Notes: generated by a model from the letters alone, not told the origin. A DNA stretch of 64,000 nt from Hypoxylon rubiginosum (GCA_902806565.1 CADCXA010000016.1:868001-932000), one strand, 5' to 3'. Shown: positions 11,423-23,225, counted from the first letter of the stretch. Program-made: numbers and translations.

Positions 11423-13095
11423 TCACGATTCTGTTGGCTCAAGTGTGACACCACTATATAGTTCGTTAGTTAATATGAGCAAGGATTCATACACGAGAGC
11501 AGAAACTTACGCCGTAATAGTTGCCCAACCGATTAGACGCCAGTGCTTCTCGATACGTCGACTGAGAGCGATCTTCTCTCCTAGGTTCGTGCAGGCTGGA
11601 CTGGTCAGAGATAGCTTCGCGGCATCCTGCTTGATGGCAGCGACCTTGGCACCCGTTGAGGTAGATCCGATGTTCACCATGAGGACTTCGTTCTTGGCCA
11701 ACTTGGCAACCTTGGCTTGCTTGCCATCCGCAGTGCGGACACCGAGGAGTCTCTTCAAGAGGTAGAAGTTCACTTCGATCTCACTATAGATCGCAGGAAG
11801 ACGGCCCTTAAGGCCGAGGACGAAACCAACCAAACGATCAGCTCTGCAGAGTGTAGGATCGATACGCGTGCCGACACCGATCAGACCACCAGGAACAGCA
11901 TACTTCAGGTCGTTGAACTCCGAGTTCAGAGATACAATACGGCTGCAGATGGGCTTGCACTGAAGAGCCCCCTTGTCGTCTCGAGTAACAATACCCGGTC
12001 TAATCTCAATCTCGTCGCCCAGTTTCAACACTCCGTGTAGGATACTGCCACCGGCAACACCTCCCTTCAGGTCCTCAATCTCGGCACCAGGCTTGTTGAC
12101 ATCGAACGATCGAATAACCATCATGTGCGGCTCCTGGGTGAAATCTCGGATGGGAACAGGAATAGTATTTACTATAGCCTCATTGATAGCGTCGATGTTA
12201 AACTTCAGCTGCGCGGAGATAGGGATAATGGGCGACTTGGCGGCAGGAGTTCCGCGGACAAACTTCAGAATGGACTGATAGTGCTGCTGGGCAGCTTCTT
12301 CTCGCATCAAATCCACCTTGTTCTGGAGAATAATGATCTTGTCCAGCTTCATGATCTCGATGGCTGCTAGATGTTCCGAAGTCTGAGGCTGCGGCACGGA
12401 TTCGTTGCCGGCGATAAGTAGGAGGGCAGCGTCCATGACTGCAGCTCCCGACAACATAGTACTCATGAGAATATCGTGACCGGGGCAGTCGACGAAACTA
12501 AATATTATTACGTTAGTACCTACATCTCTAGGCTATATAATACGGCCTAGTCATATCAAGGGAAAACTCACGAGACATGGCGCAATAATCTGTATGTGCC
12601 ACTGCATCCCTCACGTTCGCACGGGGGATCTACCTCCTTCTCGCTCTTGTAACTTCTGAAGCATCCGGGTCTAGGGCACTCGAGATTATCGCACTTGTAG
12701 ATCTTGGCATTCGCATATCCCAACTTGATGGTAATATTTCGGATCAGCTCGTTCTTGAAGCGGACCGTCTGGACGCCGGAGATGGCCTTCACGACGGTGG
12801 ACTTTCCGTGAGCGACGTGACCGATGGTACCAATGTTGACGGTTGCTTGCCGCGCGATAATTTCGGGTGTGAGCGGGGTTAAGGAACCGAGATCCAGGTC
12901 TTTCGGGTCGGTCTGGGGAGGAAGAACAGGACGGTCGACGGGGGGAAGAGCGGCCATGGGAGATTTCTTCATAGCCGACTTGAGGGGCTTCTGGTCCAGC
13001 TCCTCGACGCCATCGTCGAGACCATCGTGGAGGGACTCATTGCCAGAGTCCGAATCGGACTCGATGTCGTTGCCAAACTTGTCGGGCGCGGACAT
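11423..13095 (-). CDS. GCD11: Translation initiation factor eIF2 gamma subunit
   Basis: GTPase subunit of eIF2, which delivers initiator Met-tRNA to the 40S ribosome. Exons 12572-13095, 11511-12497 and 11423-11453 give 513 aa, the usual fungal size. G1 is [14 protein letters not shown] (about residues 87-100), then the characteristic Cys4 zinc ribbon with [11 protein letters not shown] and CEREGC, G3 DCPGHD created across the first splice junction, and G4 NKVD in ILQNKVDLM. The beta-barrel domains follow, with [33 protein letters not shown] and [12 protein letters not shown]. The last exon encodes only GVTLEPTES after a 57-nt intron. The first 80 residues are an acidic, Ser-rich extension normal for fungi. 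The start at 13095 is the only upstream ATG in frame. Confidence 0.97.
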
Positions 13096-15831
13096 TGTGT
13101 GCGGTAAGATCGGTACGGAATCGATAGATTAATCGTTTGGCTGGATATGTATTGCTCTACTGATTCGAATCTCAAGGGTTGCACGTAGAATCGGTTAATG
13201 AGGTGCTCAAAGGTTCATAAAATGACGTTTAGGCAATGGGGTTTGGTATTTTTTTCAATAATTGTGTATGACTCGTCTGCTGTATGCGCTGATAAGATAA
13301 GGAATGAGGGGCAAACCACCAGCTTAGGTACATAGGTACTTTCGTGCATGAGCCACCTGCCACCCCGCCACTTTAACAGCATATCGCGAAAAGAGTCTTA
13401 CGGCCCGTTATATCAATCTTCCAGTTGCTTTCAAGTCTTTACGAACTATCTGCCTTCTAAGCCTCTGTTTAATTACGGTGGTTCTGAGATATGAAGACAC
13501 TTCAGACCATCATTGCGACTATGGTACGACCGTGTGTAGCTGGTAATAGCAATCATCCAAGCACCAGTATGGATAGCATCAATGCTCCCGGCCAAGAAGG
13601 ACGGCTAATATTGCGCTCATTTTCATTTTTAGACTATATTACCTATGATAACTAACTCGTCCTCACTGAAGGACTATTCTTAGATAGATCAACGATGCTA
13701 CGGTTCACCGGAGACGATTATGAATCTACCTAGGGCTGCCAGGTAAGTAAGGCTATCACATTAATATGAAAGATGAAAGAAGTTGAGGGTTGACTATTTT
13801 CTTACATCAATATACTCGTCTGCAGCCCTACCATGATTTTATGTCCGGTGTAGGTTACATGGCGTCTTCGAAATCTATTATGGTATTCGAAGGGACTTCA
13901 GAAGACATAGTGATGAGAGCATCGCCAACTAGGTGCAGACACTAGTATACCATCTAGATCGTTCACGTTCAGGTGTGGTCCCACGAGCGGCATATATACA
14001 TAGCAGAAAACACGGCTATCGAGGCAATTTACAAAGTAACCCATTGGCCATGACTGCAAAATCGCTAAAAATAGCCGCCCGAGTCCTTGGCAAGCACATT
14101 TCGTCGAGCGTGTCGAGGTGGAACTAGTTCGGTGCGGTAACAGTAACACACGGATGGCATGCAGATTCATCAGATATTGGCCTACATTCCCGTCCCTGCG
14201 GCCGATTCTATTGGGGGAGAGGCGGAGAGGCAGGCTTTTTCGCTCCTGGGGGTTACATTCACATCATGACAACCACCCTCCCGATTATTCTCCCCCAAAT
14301 ATACCCGAAATGTGCACTCGAGTGATTAAAATCCGTGCTAAAAACAGGATCTTTACTACTATGTATTCATCAGCTTATGGTTTCATGCGTCTTGACGGCC
14401 AAGAAGGCTGGCTCACGACCACTTGCCACTCTACTACATACCATAAATATTCGCGTCCTGTATTACTGCCGTTTAACGCAAGGGTTAGGGCAATCGTACA
14501 CACTACTTTACTCCTACAATCCTGCCGAGAACGAGAACTCTGCAGCGACAAAAAAGACCTGACTAAGGTATGAGCCTGGGAAGAAATGGCCGGGACTCGA
14601 AAGTCCGAATGGGACCGGCTGTTCTCGCTGTTCAATGTGGTGGTGAGGTTTACCGCCCAGGCACAACCTTGTCCCATGCACCGTGTCGTGCGGAATCACG
14701 CCTCTTGAGCTTCTGATTGGCCATATGTTCTAGCTTGCATTTGGCACGGGTCCTACATGGGGGACTATCCGCCTATCAAGTCGGCAGATCGCCGACAGGG
14801 GTTGATGAGAGCGTCTAGGGAGAATCGCGCCGGCTCCTCCCCACGCACCCAACCACACTTCGTCCTCTCCCATCTTTGCGCTCATACGGGAAGGGTCCCT
14901 GGCATTGCCAGGCCTTGTCCTTAACCTCATTCGTAAATTTGCCATGCTGGGGGCGTCCAATTATCGCCCAGCTCTGCACCCAAGAGGCAGTTGGGTGCAA
15001 CGACGGGTTGACCATTATAGAGCATGTACATGATCAGATTGCCAACAATGTGTCCAGATACTTACTGGCTGGTAGGGGTACGTGTATTTTCTATGAGAAA
15101 TCCATCCCTCGATATGTATCCCCATAAGGGCGGAGGTATCGTCACCTCTGAGTATTGATCTCCCAACGGGGGCCATCCCCCCTCCTCTTTCTCATATACT
15201 CAGCCCTCTCTGTAAGTCCCTTCGCCAGCTTCGTCTTTATTTCTACAAGACTCTTTTCCTCTCGCTTTCCGTTAGGGTGAGAAAGTTTGGTATCAGAAGT
15301 CTGCGACTTGTTCCGTCAGATTCTAATCGACGTTGACACGTTGATCTGAGACTTTCGATACAACCCAGCAAAGTGCTCGGCGCCAGTTCATTGCCTACGG
15401 GCGTCTATTTTTCTTGATCGTACAACTTGGATATTGGGGTTGTCCTAGCCGCCCTATCAGAGACTTAGATTCGGGCGATTTCCTACCCCCGGCCCACTGT
15501 GAGCGATCCCATTGCATCTCACGTAGCCCCATCGACTAACAATCCCATGCAGAACATCCCCAGAGACAGCCGAATGAGGTGGTGCTAATCTGCTGCGGCG
15601 CCTACTCAAAACGCCCGCCTCCCCCAGCTACCCAGCTCGAGAATACTTCTTCTCTCGGTAGCTGGTCTCTCTGAATTTATTCTCATATCGCTTCGTTCCT
15701 ATCCTTGGGTTATATACATATAGATTCTACTCCTGAGGCCACCATACGAACATATAGTAGCCTCGACGCATTGACTGGGTCTCGTCCTTTCCTTCGCTTT
15801 CCTCTCTTTTCACATCATACCACACATCACA
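13096..15831. other. Long intergenic region, mostly featureless
   Basis: About 2.7 kb between the divergent eIF2 gamma and MARVEL-like genes. Several ORFs of 60-150 codons occur (for example 14118-14573) but lack family features, start context or splice support. The last 650 bp are pyrimidine-rich and probably form the promoter and spliced leader of the downstream gene. Nothing else recognised. Confidence 0.55.
15499..15552 (+). other. Probable 5' UTR intron of the MARVEL-like gene
   Basis: A GTGAGC donor at 15499, a GACTAAC branch site at about 15534-15540 and an ATGCAG acceptor ending at 15552 make a textbook 54-nt fungal intron 280 nt upstream of the start codon. Inferred from consensus only. 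Confidence 0.5.
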
Positions 15832-17449
15832 ATGGCGCCGCAGGACGACCGAAGGCGGCCCTCGGCCCTTAACCTAACGCCCTCGCGGAAATCGTCTACC
15901 GGATCTACATCTACATCATCGTCACTTAAGCCACCGAGGACGCCGAGATTTGCGGAAGCCACTACAGTCCACTCACCAATAGAGCCGCGGAGTATGCCGT
16001 TTGGAAGAGATGGGAGGTCACAGGTAGCTCAGGCTCAGCCGGCAGATGTTGGGTTTGGATATATCAACGATGATTCGAACGTCGAGTCAGTAAACATGCC
16101 AATGACGCCGAAGTCGCCCCTGAAGAGCGCGATGAAGGTCCCAGGTACACCAGCAAGAAAATTCGACAACCCATTGAGCCCGACTTTCAGAGAAGAGGAT
16201 ATCTTGGAGAAACGAGAGATGTCTACAGAGCAAGAGCAGAAACGGGATCTGGTAGGTCACGTCGTGATCGAATTATATGTATAGACTAGGACTGACATGC
16301 ACTACAGGGCATCAAGACAAAGGTGCGAATGGCAAAGTTCGCTCTTCGAGGTGTCAGCTTCAGCTGCAGCGCCATTATCCTAGCTATGCTCTCTTCCTCG
16401 TTCGCCATCTTCCACGCCACCAGGGTCCTACCAGCACAGAACGGTTTACCGGCTTGGTCAACGGGCACGACCACCTGGCCCCAGATCCTCGTGCTGAGTG
16501 TTGCTTGCACCAACCTCCTTATCTGCATCCTCATCTTCATCGGGTACTGCCGTGGCGGCCACCACCGCGCCGAGAAAGTGGGTGTCTACTACACGCTGTT
16601 CGCGGTCGGCTGGTTCATCGTTTCCGTGATCCTCTGGGCTGCCGCCGCGGGTGTCTTGCAATTCTCGAGAAACAACAGCGGCAACCAGGATCTATGGGGA
16701 TGGTCCTGTGTGCAGAACCACCGTTCCGATCTCTTCTCGCAAAAGGTTGACTACGAACTTGTCTGCCGACTTCAGGTGAGTTCCCATTCAAGCAATCATT
16801 AAATCGGATTACAGAACTAACATTCTCTTAGAACTGGGCCTTGATCTGCATCATCATTGAGATCGTGATCGACGTAATCACAATCATCCTATACAGCGTC
16901 GTCTTCTATCGGTACTACACTAAGCGACGCCTGGCCAAGTCGATGGACTTGCGAGACCGCGCCCGGTCCGACCTCTACCTCGCCCAACTGCGGTCTCAAT
17001 CGGCACCCAACACGCCAGGCTTCGGTCCCAAGTCCCCGTCCTTCTCGCAGTACGCGATGTCGCCGCGATTCCCCCCGTCTGCCTACAAGTCGCTATCCGA
17101 CATCGAGGAGGGACACGGCGGATTCACGCCGGGCGTCCAGGTAGCCGAGCCCCAATCTGCCTTCGCGACGTCCGCGCTCGCGCCCCAGCCCAGCACTGCC
17201 TTCAAGCTGCAGGCCCCGCCTCCCAAGGCCCCGTCCGCCACTCCCAAGCTCGGCCAGAGCGGCTTCCGAACTCCTACGAGCCCCAGTTCGCCTAGCAGCA
17301 GTTCTGGGTCTGGCTCCAATGTCAACGCGCACGGTCCCGTCGCACCTGGCGAGGTCCAGTACGACGCGGTGCCTATCCCAGGGGCCTACGCCGACGCAAT
17401 GCTCAAGAGCCCGCCGGCAGGACAGACGAGTTTCGGTCACGCGCGATGA
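15832..17449 (+). CDS. Four-TM MARVEL-like membrane protein, function unknown
   Basis: Exons 15832-16251, 16308-16775 and 16832-17449 (all phase 0) give 501 aa. Residues 1-140 are a hydrophilic Ser/Thr/Pro-rich cytoplasmic segment. Four hydrophobic segments follow: FSCSAIILAMLSSSFAIF, ILVLSVACTNLLICILIFIG, YYTLFAVGWFIVSVILWAAA and LICIIIEIVIDVITIILYSV. Their arrangement and the short extracytoplasmic Cys pair (WSCVQN and VCRL) suggest the MARVEL fold. The last 170 residues are basic then Pro/Ser/Ala-rich and disordered, including RYYTKRRLAKSMDLRDRARS just after TM4. I do not recognise a named orthologue. A plasma-membrane role is inferred from topology only. Confidence 0.85.
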
Positions 17450-18667
17450 AAGGGTGCTATGAAGCAATTGCCATTTTTCTAAATATATCTAATTTTCATT
17501 TGTTCAGCTGAGCTGGAGAAAAAAAGGGGTCACGTCGAATGTCTGTTATGGATTCCCTTTCGTCACGCGCCATCTACTCTCTACTACACGCCATGTACGA
17601 CTTGCAGAGGATTCTATTATGAACCGACGAGAGAAACTGACTCCCCCTTTCCCAGCTTGAACACAACTTAAGCGGCGTTCTCGAGGATATGGTATCTTGG
17701 GTGTGTGTGTGTTGTTTAGGATATGGGCGAACTTGGGATGTTATACCTCGGGGGTGGAACAAGCAAACATTTATATTATTATAATTATCTACATGATACA
17801 CCTGTATAGCTTTCTTTGACTATTCCATATCGTCAATAAGATATCAAAATATTCAACTATGTCTTCATCGTGTCTCTACTTCGTTCATTACCAGCTTGTT
17901 TATCTCGTCATCTATTGCGGCTAGGTACGTACTAATAGGTACATCTGTTTACGGTCCGGCCCGTATTTACGTAGACCCCAAATGTTAGGTGCTTATGTGA
18001 TGGGGCATTCCAGGTACTTGGACTGAGTAGCAAATCCCGAATCCTCCCAAGGGCGGCACCATCGTGGCTGTGGTTGATATTGACTGTCGCACTGCATCTT
18101 CCCACGGCAAGGGATTGCTTATTGACCGGAGCCGCATGATTATGTTGATCGGCCAAGAGGAACGGCATGTTCGTGTTTCCAACACGCGAACACGGGGATA
18201 GTCTGTTCCGGAGGCGCAGACGGTTCAAGAGCGAGCGGGAGGCCTGAGCTAGCCTTACCATTTTTACATACGTCAGGTACCGTAGAAAGTCAAAGATGAC
18301 CATGTGGTGATTCACGTCTATAGAGGTAGTGGCTATGATAAGTGGCAGTGAAAAGCGAAGGTGTGAAAGCTGTTCACTATCCTCGTTGAATCTCGTCGGT
18401 TGATTGCCAGCCGGCAAACAGCTGCGCAGCGCAATTGCTAATCGACTGATGGTGGGACGGTCTGGACGGTCTAAGGCTTTTGCGAGCTCTTCCATCCTGA
18501 AGAAAAAAAAACGTAACAGCTTAATTACTATTGCGGCGCAAGTTGAAGCTCGCAAGGCTTGGGAGTGTAAACAGCGGAAGCTTTCTCCTCGGCGGCTAGT
18601 AGCAGACCTAGCATATCATCTTCGAAGCCGTTAAACCGAGAGCTTGCCCCCAATCTACTTACATCCA
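17450..18667. other. Intergenic region
   Basis: About 1.2 kb containing the 3' UTR of the MARVEL-like gene and the promoter of the next gene. A minus-strand 207-codon ORF (17932-18555) is open but shows no family or splice features. Confidence 0.5.
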
Positions 18668-19034
18668 ATGGCGGGTATCACAACCGATACACAGCGGCTG
18701 CTGCGGCGGCCTACGTCCGCCTCCTGGTTTCGAACAGCCCCGTCGTCTGCTGCCTTGACATCATCGTCGCTGCGAACATACAGCACGCAGCCCCCAAGGG
18801 GACCTAACAATGCGGTCAAGTTCTGGCCTTTCCTAGTCATCATCGGTCTCGGAACGGGGGGCTACGTCTTCATGATCAAGTCGAGGGCCGAGAGCAGGTA
18901 AGTGTCTGAACTGAACTTATACCCCTATCTACGTACCTCGTTCTACGGCTGGAAGGGGACGAGGCTAGACTGATGTAGGTCAGGGTATTGACAGTTTGAT
19001 TTATAGGAACGCGCCGGTGAGGAGGATAGGATAA
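18668..19034 (+). CDS. Small mitochondrial single-pass membrane protein, function unknown
   Basis: Exons 18668-18897 and 19007-19034 give 85 aa. The N-terminus (RLLRRPTSASWFRTAPSSAA ... LRTYSTQPP) is an amphipathic Arg/Ser-rich presequence with a YST-type processing-site context. It is followed by one TM segment, FWPFLVIIGLGTGGYVFM, and a short basic tail ending APVRRIG. This layout is typical of small inner-membrane assembly factors or respiratory/ATP-synthase accessory subunits. I cannot name a family. The ATG at 18668 was chosen because it begins the presequence. The intron has a normal GTAAGT donor and TTATAG acceptor, and the last exon encodes only nine residues, which gene callers may miss. 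Confidence 0.7.
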
Positions 19035-19839
19035 CTGGTGTCGGGTTTATCATCCCTCCAATACCAACTCACTGCAGTGTATTATCCACCAACAACCTTC
19101 TTTCAGATATGAAGGACCTTGTTACAGCATGAGAGCATACACCGTCATCAGGTCGAGCTGGCATCTGTACAATAATAGCAAAAGCCACATGTACCATAGC
19201 AAACACATGATACCTACTAGGTACCTTCTCAATCACATGCCCAGTTTCGTCTTAGCCATTCAGGTCAGATGAGAGATAAGGTAAACCTTTACACATCCTG
19301 ACTATAGCCTTACCTGCCGACTTAATCAGGAATATGACTATATAGGAAGATTACTTAACAAGTGTTACAATCGATAGGCGGGTAGCAATCTGCTTTCAGG
19401 TACTTAAGGTAGAAATAGAAATAGAAAAAAAAAGGGAGGGGTTCGCATCAAGTTTATCAGACCCTCTCAGACCCTCTCAGACCCTGTTCTGGGCTAGCAA
19501 AATGCGGGACGTTGAGAGGCGGACGAAATTAAGCCGTAACATCGAATTAACCAGACCTCAACAATAAACATAAACAATTCCATAGTGAGGAACCCCCCTT
19601 TTCTGTTTCCTTGTCGAGCTCTATTATATTATTCATATCGCTTTGTTGTAGACATCCAACTCACCTTTTCTCTGTCTAGTCGAATCCTACAGCTAGTCTG
19701 CTATCTAACCCTTACGACCTACGACCTACGATTTACCGATCTACATTAAAAGAGTCGGAAGAACCTCGAAACCGTCCAACTATCCTCTCCAATCCTATAA
19801 ATACCCAGGCACCTAGCCAAGAAGGCGAGCGTCAAAAAG
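19035..19839. other. Intergenic region and pyrimidine-rich leader of the UMP kinase gene
   Basis: No gene. It contains a triplicated CAGACCCTCT word near 19459-19484 and a CT-rich promoter/leader (about 19600-19839) typical of highly expressed fungal genes. Confidence 0.55.
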
Positions 19840-20493
19840 ATGTCTACGATCGACAGCCTCAAGGACCGCACGACCCCGGTCTTCTCGCCCGACGACGTCA
19901 CCGTGCTGTTCGTCCTGGGCGGCCCGGGCGCCGGCAAGGGCACGCAGTGCGAGCGCCTCGTGGCGCGCTACGGCTTCTCCCACCTGTCGGCCGGCGACCT
20001 GCTGCGCGCCGAGCAGAACCGGCCCGACAGCGAGTTCGGCGACCTGATCCGCCACCACATCCGCAACGGCCTCATCGTGCCCATGGAGGTCACCATCGCG
20101 CTGTTAGAGGCCGCCATGCGTCAAGTCCTCGACTCCTCGTCTAGCAAGAAGGGCAAATTCCTAATCGACGGGTTCCCCCGCAAGCTGGACCAGGCCGTCA
20201 AGTTCGAGGAGGCCGTCGTCCCCGCCCGCTTCGTCCTCTTCTTCGACTGCCCCGAGGACGAGATGGAGCGCCGCCTGCTGCAGCGGGGCCAGACGTCGGG
20301 ACGCGAGGACGACAACGCCGAGTCCATCCGCAAGCGCTTCCGCACCTTCGTCGAGACCAGCATGCCCGTCGTCGACTACTTCGAGAAGCAGGGCCGCGTC
20401 GTCAAGGTCGACGCCCGCCCGGAGCCGGGTAAGGTCTTCGAGGCCACCCAGGCCGAGCTCGCCAAGCGACTTAGCGACGACGTGGTCGCGTAA
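19840..20493 (+). CDS. URA6: UMP/CMP kinase (uridylate kinase)
   Basis: Phosphorylates UMP and CMP (and AMP weakly) with ATP in pyrimidine nucleotide synthesis. Single exon, 217 aa, the expected short form. The P-loop is GGPGAGKGTQ (about residues 27-36). HLSAGDLLRAEQ is the NMP-binding region, FLIDGFPRKLDQA holds the family DGFPR motif, and the LID segment reads RGQTSGREDDNAESIRKRF with the Asp-Asp-Asn typical of the UMP/CMP branch rather than adenylate kinase. No presequence, so cytosolic or nuclear. The ORF is strongly G/C in third positions while both flanks are AT-rich, the most extreme contrast in this half of the window. It most likely reflects codon bias for high expression. Confidence 0.95.
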   Translation: MSTIDSLKDRTTPVFSPDDVTVLFVLGGPGAGKGTQCERLVARYGFSHLSAGDLLRAEQNRPDSEFGDLIRHHIRNGLIVPMEVTIALLEAAMRQVLDSSSSKKGKFLIDGFPRKLDQAVKFEEAVVPARFVLFFDCPEDEMERRLLQRGQTSGREDDNAESIRKRFRTFVETSMPVVDYFEKQGRVVKVDARPEPGKVFEATQAELAKRLSDDVVA

Positions 20494-20654
20494 TAATAAT
20501 AAAAAGGCGGGTTTTGCTATAACAAGGTGGTGGTTCAAGCCTGGGACACGGGAACTTAGCTTAAGCGGAGCGACAAGTATAAAAGCTAGAGAAGGACGTC
20601 GTGGGTTCTAGATAGATATTTCTTTGGGACTCGGTTAGCCACCTTACCTACTAC

Positions 20655-20664
20655 TACCTAGGTA
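20655..20664. repeat. TACCTAGGTA palindrome, one of eight exact copies
   Basis: Exact copies at 20655-20664, 23543-23552, 24915-24924, 25947-25956, 29741-29750, 32395-32404, 49401-49410 and 63580-63589. All lie outside exons. A given 10-mer is expected about 0.06 times in 64 kb of random sequence. Function unknown. Confidence 0.8.
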
Positions 20665-21091
20665 CCGCTTAGGTCATATAGAGAAGAAAATATACATTAC
20701 GATGATGAATAAAGGATGGGCGAATTCAGGGACGGGAAGAGAACGACTCAAGCTTCTGATCGCATCTCCGATGGCAAGTCAAGGGTAGGGCAGCTTCAGC
20801 GTTTCACGCGAGATAGGAAGACCAGAATATAACATCTTGGGGATTGCATCCCTTCTTGCATTGGGCGAGGGTATCTGCGCATTGTATGCACACTCTGGAA
20901 CTTTTCTGTATCCTCTAAATTACAAAGCAGCATTCCCCAGAGTATGCGACGGCCGGCTCCAAGCTTCCTGGAAAACAACAAACATCATGAGGTTCATCGC
21001 CAATTCTGCTCCTTTAATTAAGAGCAGAATGCTTCGCCTAGCAGAGACCCATTTCGTCATTTCACCGTCTCGCCCATGATGTCTTGCCGTA

Positions 21092-21163
21092 TCACCATTC
21101 CACCATTCCACCATTCCACCATTCCATCTTTCCATCTTTCCATCTTTCCATCATGCCATCTTG
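21092..21163. repeat. 8-bp minisatellite, CACCATTC then CATCTTTC units
   Basis: About four CACCATTC units are followed by about four CATCTTTC-type units in the 3' flank of the eIF3m gene. The two blocks look like a repeat that mutated and re-amplified. Confidence 0.85.
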
Positions 21164-21320
21164 CCGTCTCGCCAAACCGTCCCAGCCGTCGCATATCAAA
21201 AGCAGTGAAAACGATCAAAAGCGTCTCTCATAATGCCCATTTCGTAGACGCCATGGACCCCGTACCTGTATGCAACCGTTTGAAACGAAAGATGCCAGCG
21301 TTAGAAAAGGAAGCGCCAAT

Positions 21321-22727
21321 TCAATCGTCGTCATCGTTTCGCTCTCGTCGGGGCGCACGATCACCACCACCGCCTCGGCGTCCTCCGAGGCCCGAATGAC
21401 CACCTGAACCGCCGAGACCCGCTTGAGCCACGCGTCTCTCGAGCTCCTCCGCCTCGCGTTTCGTCTTCTCCTCCATCTCAACCTTGCCCTTGGTGAGAAT
21501 GTCTTGAATGTTTCGGATAGTCACCTTCCAACTGTCGAGGCGGTCGCCGATCTCGCGCCACTGCTTCTCGCCGAAGACGCGATAGTCTGTTCTGTGAACC
21601 TTAAACACCTTGGTCTGCTGCGACAGTCGGCCCTCAACCAAACCAGCACGAACCACGTCGATCGTCCACAACTCGACTTGCTCCATGGGGATCTGCAATG
21701 CCTTCGTGATCGATTCGTAAGGGATCTCGCGGTTGAATGTTTGAGCAGCAAGACTAGCGAACGTGAGTAAGCGCATCTTCTTCTCCAGCGCAGCACCGTC
21801 TAGGTGCTCCTTCTCGATGAAGCCTTCGTGCTCCTCCTTGAAGTCGTTATAATCCTCCAAGTCTTTCTCTGCGAAGATCATTAGAAGTTCATAATAGACC
21901 GGGTGCGAGTCGGCCAGCGCTTGGACAGCGGGTACAGCCAGGATATCAAAAAAGTCGTTGTGGGCAGGGTCCGAAAGCGCAACCTTCAGAGCGCGAAGAG
22001 CTAGCTGTTGGGCTTCCTCCGACTTGACTTCGTCTCCGTCAAAGGTGAGTAGAGCCTTGAGTACGTGCTCATATGACGACCTGTAGTAGAGTTTAGCGAC
22101 TAGATCTATGGCAAGGCGTTTCTTAGGATTTGTCACTCACTTCTCGTCGCCCGCTTCTCTAGCAACTTCAGCAACCTGGATGTACAACTTGCGCTGATCT
22201 TCCTCATCGATATCCCAGTCGATGAACCACTGATGGAGACACGGCAAGAATCCCTTGAGGTTGTCAAACATGCTGTGATGCTTGAGGAACTGCAAAATCG
22301 CCATGAAGACGTTGTAGCGGAGTTCATTCTTGACTGGAAGCATGTTGAAAATGTTGCTAAGGGCGGTGAGAGCAAGCCCAGTGCCGTTCACAGGCGACGA
22401 GGTGATCGGTTTCATGAGGTTCTCGCAGACGCGAGGAAGGAACATCTCGGGGTTATCGGACTGCAGGACCAGATAGGACAGGCAGTTGTATGCCGGAGTA
22501 AACTCCTTCTCAGGGGCGGATAGAAGCGCGGGAATCGCGATGACGATCTTCTTGAGGACCTCATCCTTGTTCTTCACCTCACCCTCTTGATCCTTCTGGA
22601 TTAAAGCCGAAACTTCGTCACCGACTTGGACGTAGTTGGCCATTTCCTGCGCTAGGTCCGCAAAGTTTCCATCCACAAAGCAAGTCTGCTGAGGTATCTC
22701 CTCAGGTTGCTGTGCAAGAGTAGCCAT
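21321..22727 (-). CDS. eif3m: Translation initiation factor eIF3 subunit M (PCI protein)
   Basis: PCI-domain subunit of the octameric eIF3 core that binds 40S ribosomes. Exons 22141-22727 and 21321-22080 give 448 aa, the usual fungal size. The chosen start ([20 protein letters not shown]) places [20 protein letters not shown] at the position it has in other eIF3m proteins. The helical repeats follow ([40 protein letters not shown]), then the PCI/winged-helix part ([20 protein letters not shown] and [20 protein letters not shown]). The C-terminus is Gly/Arg-rich and ends in four aspartates. The 60-nt intron changes phase correctly (AA|G TCG). The same frame stays open upstream to an ATG at 23225, which would add 166 residues; see the separate entry. 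Confidence 0.93.
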
Positions 22728-23225
22728 CTTATGAGACTTGTTGATAGCACTTGAATAGTTGTTGCTACCCGCGTAGTAGTTGCCGCCGTAGTAGTTGCCG
22801 CCGTAGTAGTTGCCGCCGTAGTAGTTGCGGTCGTTGCGGTTGTTTGCAAGGTATTCTTGTAATCGGTTAGACGCGATTCGTTGAGCTGCATCTAAATTCA
22901 GCAGTGTTGGGTCCGGGAGATCGCCGTAGTCGTCGTCGTCGGAGTTATCGTCGTCGTTGTAACCGTCCCTGTTGTAACCGTCCCTGTAATCGCCGTCTTC
23001 TGAGTCGTCCGAGTCGTTGTCCGAGTCGTAATCAATGCCTTGGCCAATATGCACGTCCTCGATCTTAAAGATAGAAAGGTCAGGTTGGCGTCGCCAATTA
23101 CCGTCTGGTCTGTGTTGCGGATGTTTGGGGCGCTGATGGCGGGAGCGCTGGGAAGTTCGACGGTGTTCGGGAGGACTACAAAAGTCTTGCTCCTCAGAAC
23201 GAGCAAATGCCTGCGGGGCGGCCAT
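22728..23225 (-). other. Open in-frame extension upstream of eIF3m (leader or N-terminal extension)
   Basis: From an ATG at 23225 the eIF3m frame is open for 166 codons before the family start. The predicted peptide is unlike eIF3m: a His/Arg/Pro-rich part, an acidic part (DYDSDNDSDDSEDGDYRDGY), and GGNYY repeats encoded by a 15-bp minisatellite. It may be transcribed leader, an intron-containing 5' UTR, or a lineage-specific extension. At least one other frame is also open over parts of it, so openness alone is weak evidence. Confidence 0.4.
22773..22832. repeat. 15-bp minisatellite GTAGTAGTTGCCGCC, four copies
   Basis: Three exact copies and one variant, in frame with the eIF3m upstream ORF on the minus strand (GGNYY per unit). 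A second 15-bp duplication, GTTGTAACCGTCCCT twice, lies near 22956-22985. Confidence 0.9.

Larger units (their letters stand above)
20494..21320. other. Convergent 3' region between URA6 and eIF3m
   Basis: Non-coding; includes one TACCTAGGTA copy (20655-20664) and an 8-bp minisatellite (21092-21163). Confidence 0.6.

Noticed and set aside
14118..14573. 151-codon ORF in the eIF2 gamma to MARVEL-like gap
   Set aside because: Overlapping ORFs in several frames, no domain features, no splice logic.
17932..18555. 207-codon minus-strand ORF
   Set aside because: Open, but the peptide has no recognisable family, begins with odd composition, and overlaps the promoter of the small mitochondrial protein. 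Kept as intergenic, with low certainty.
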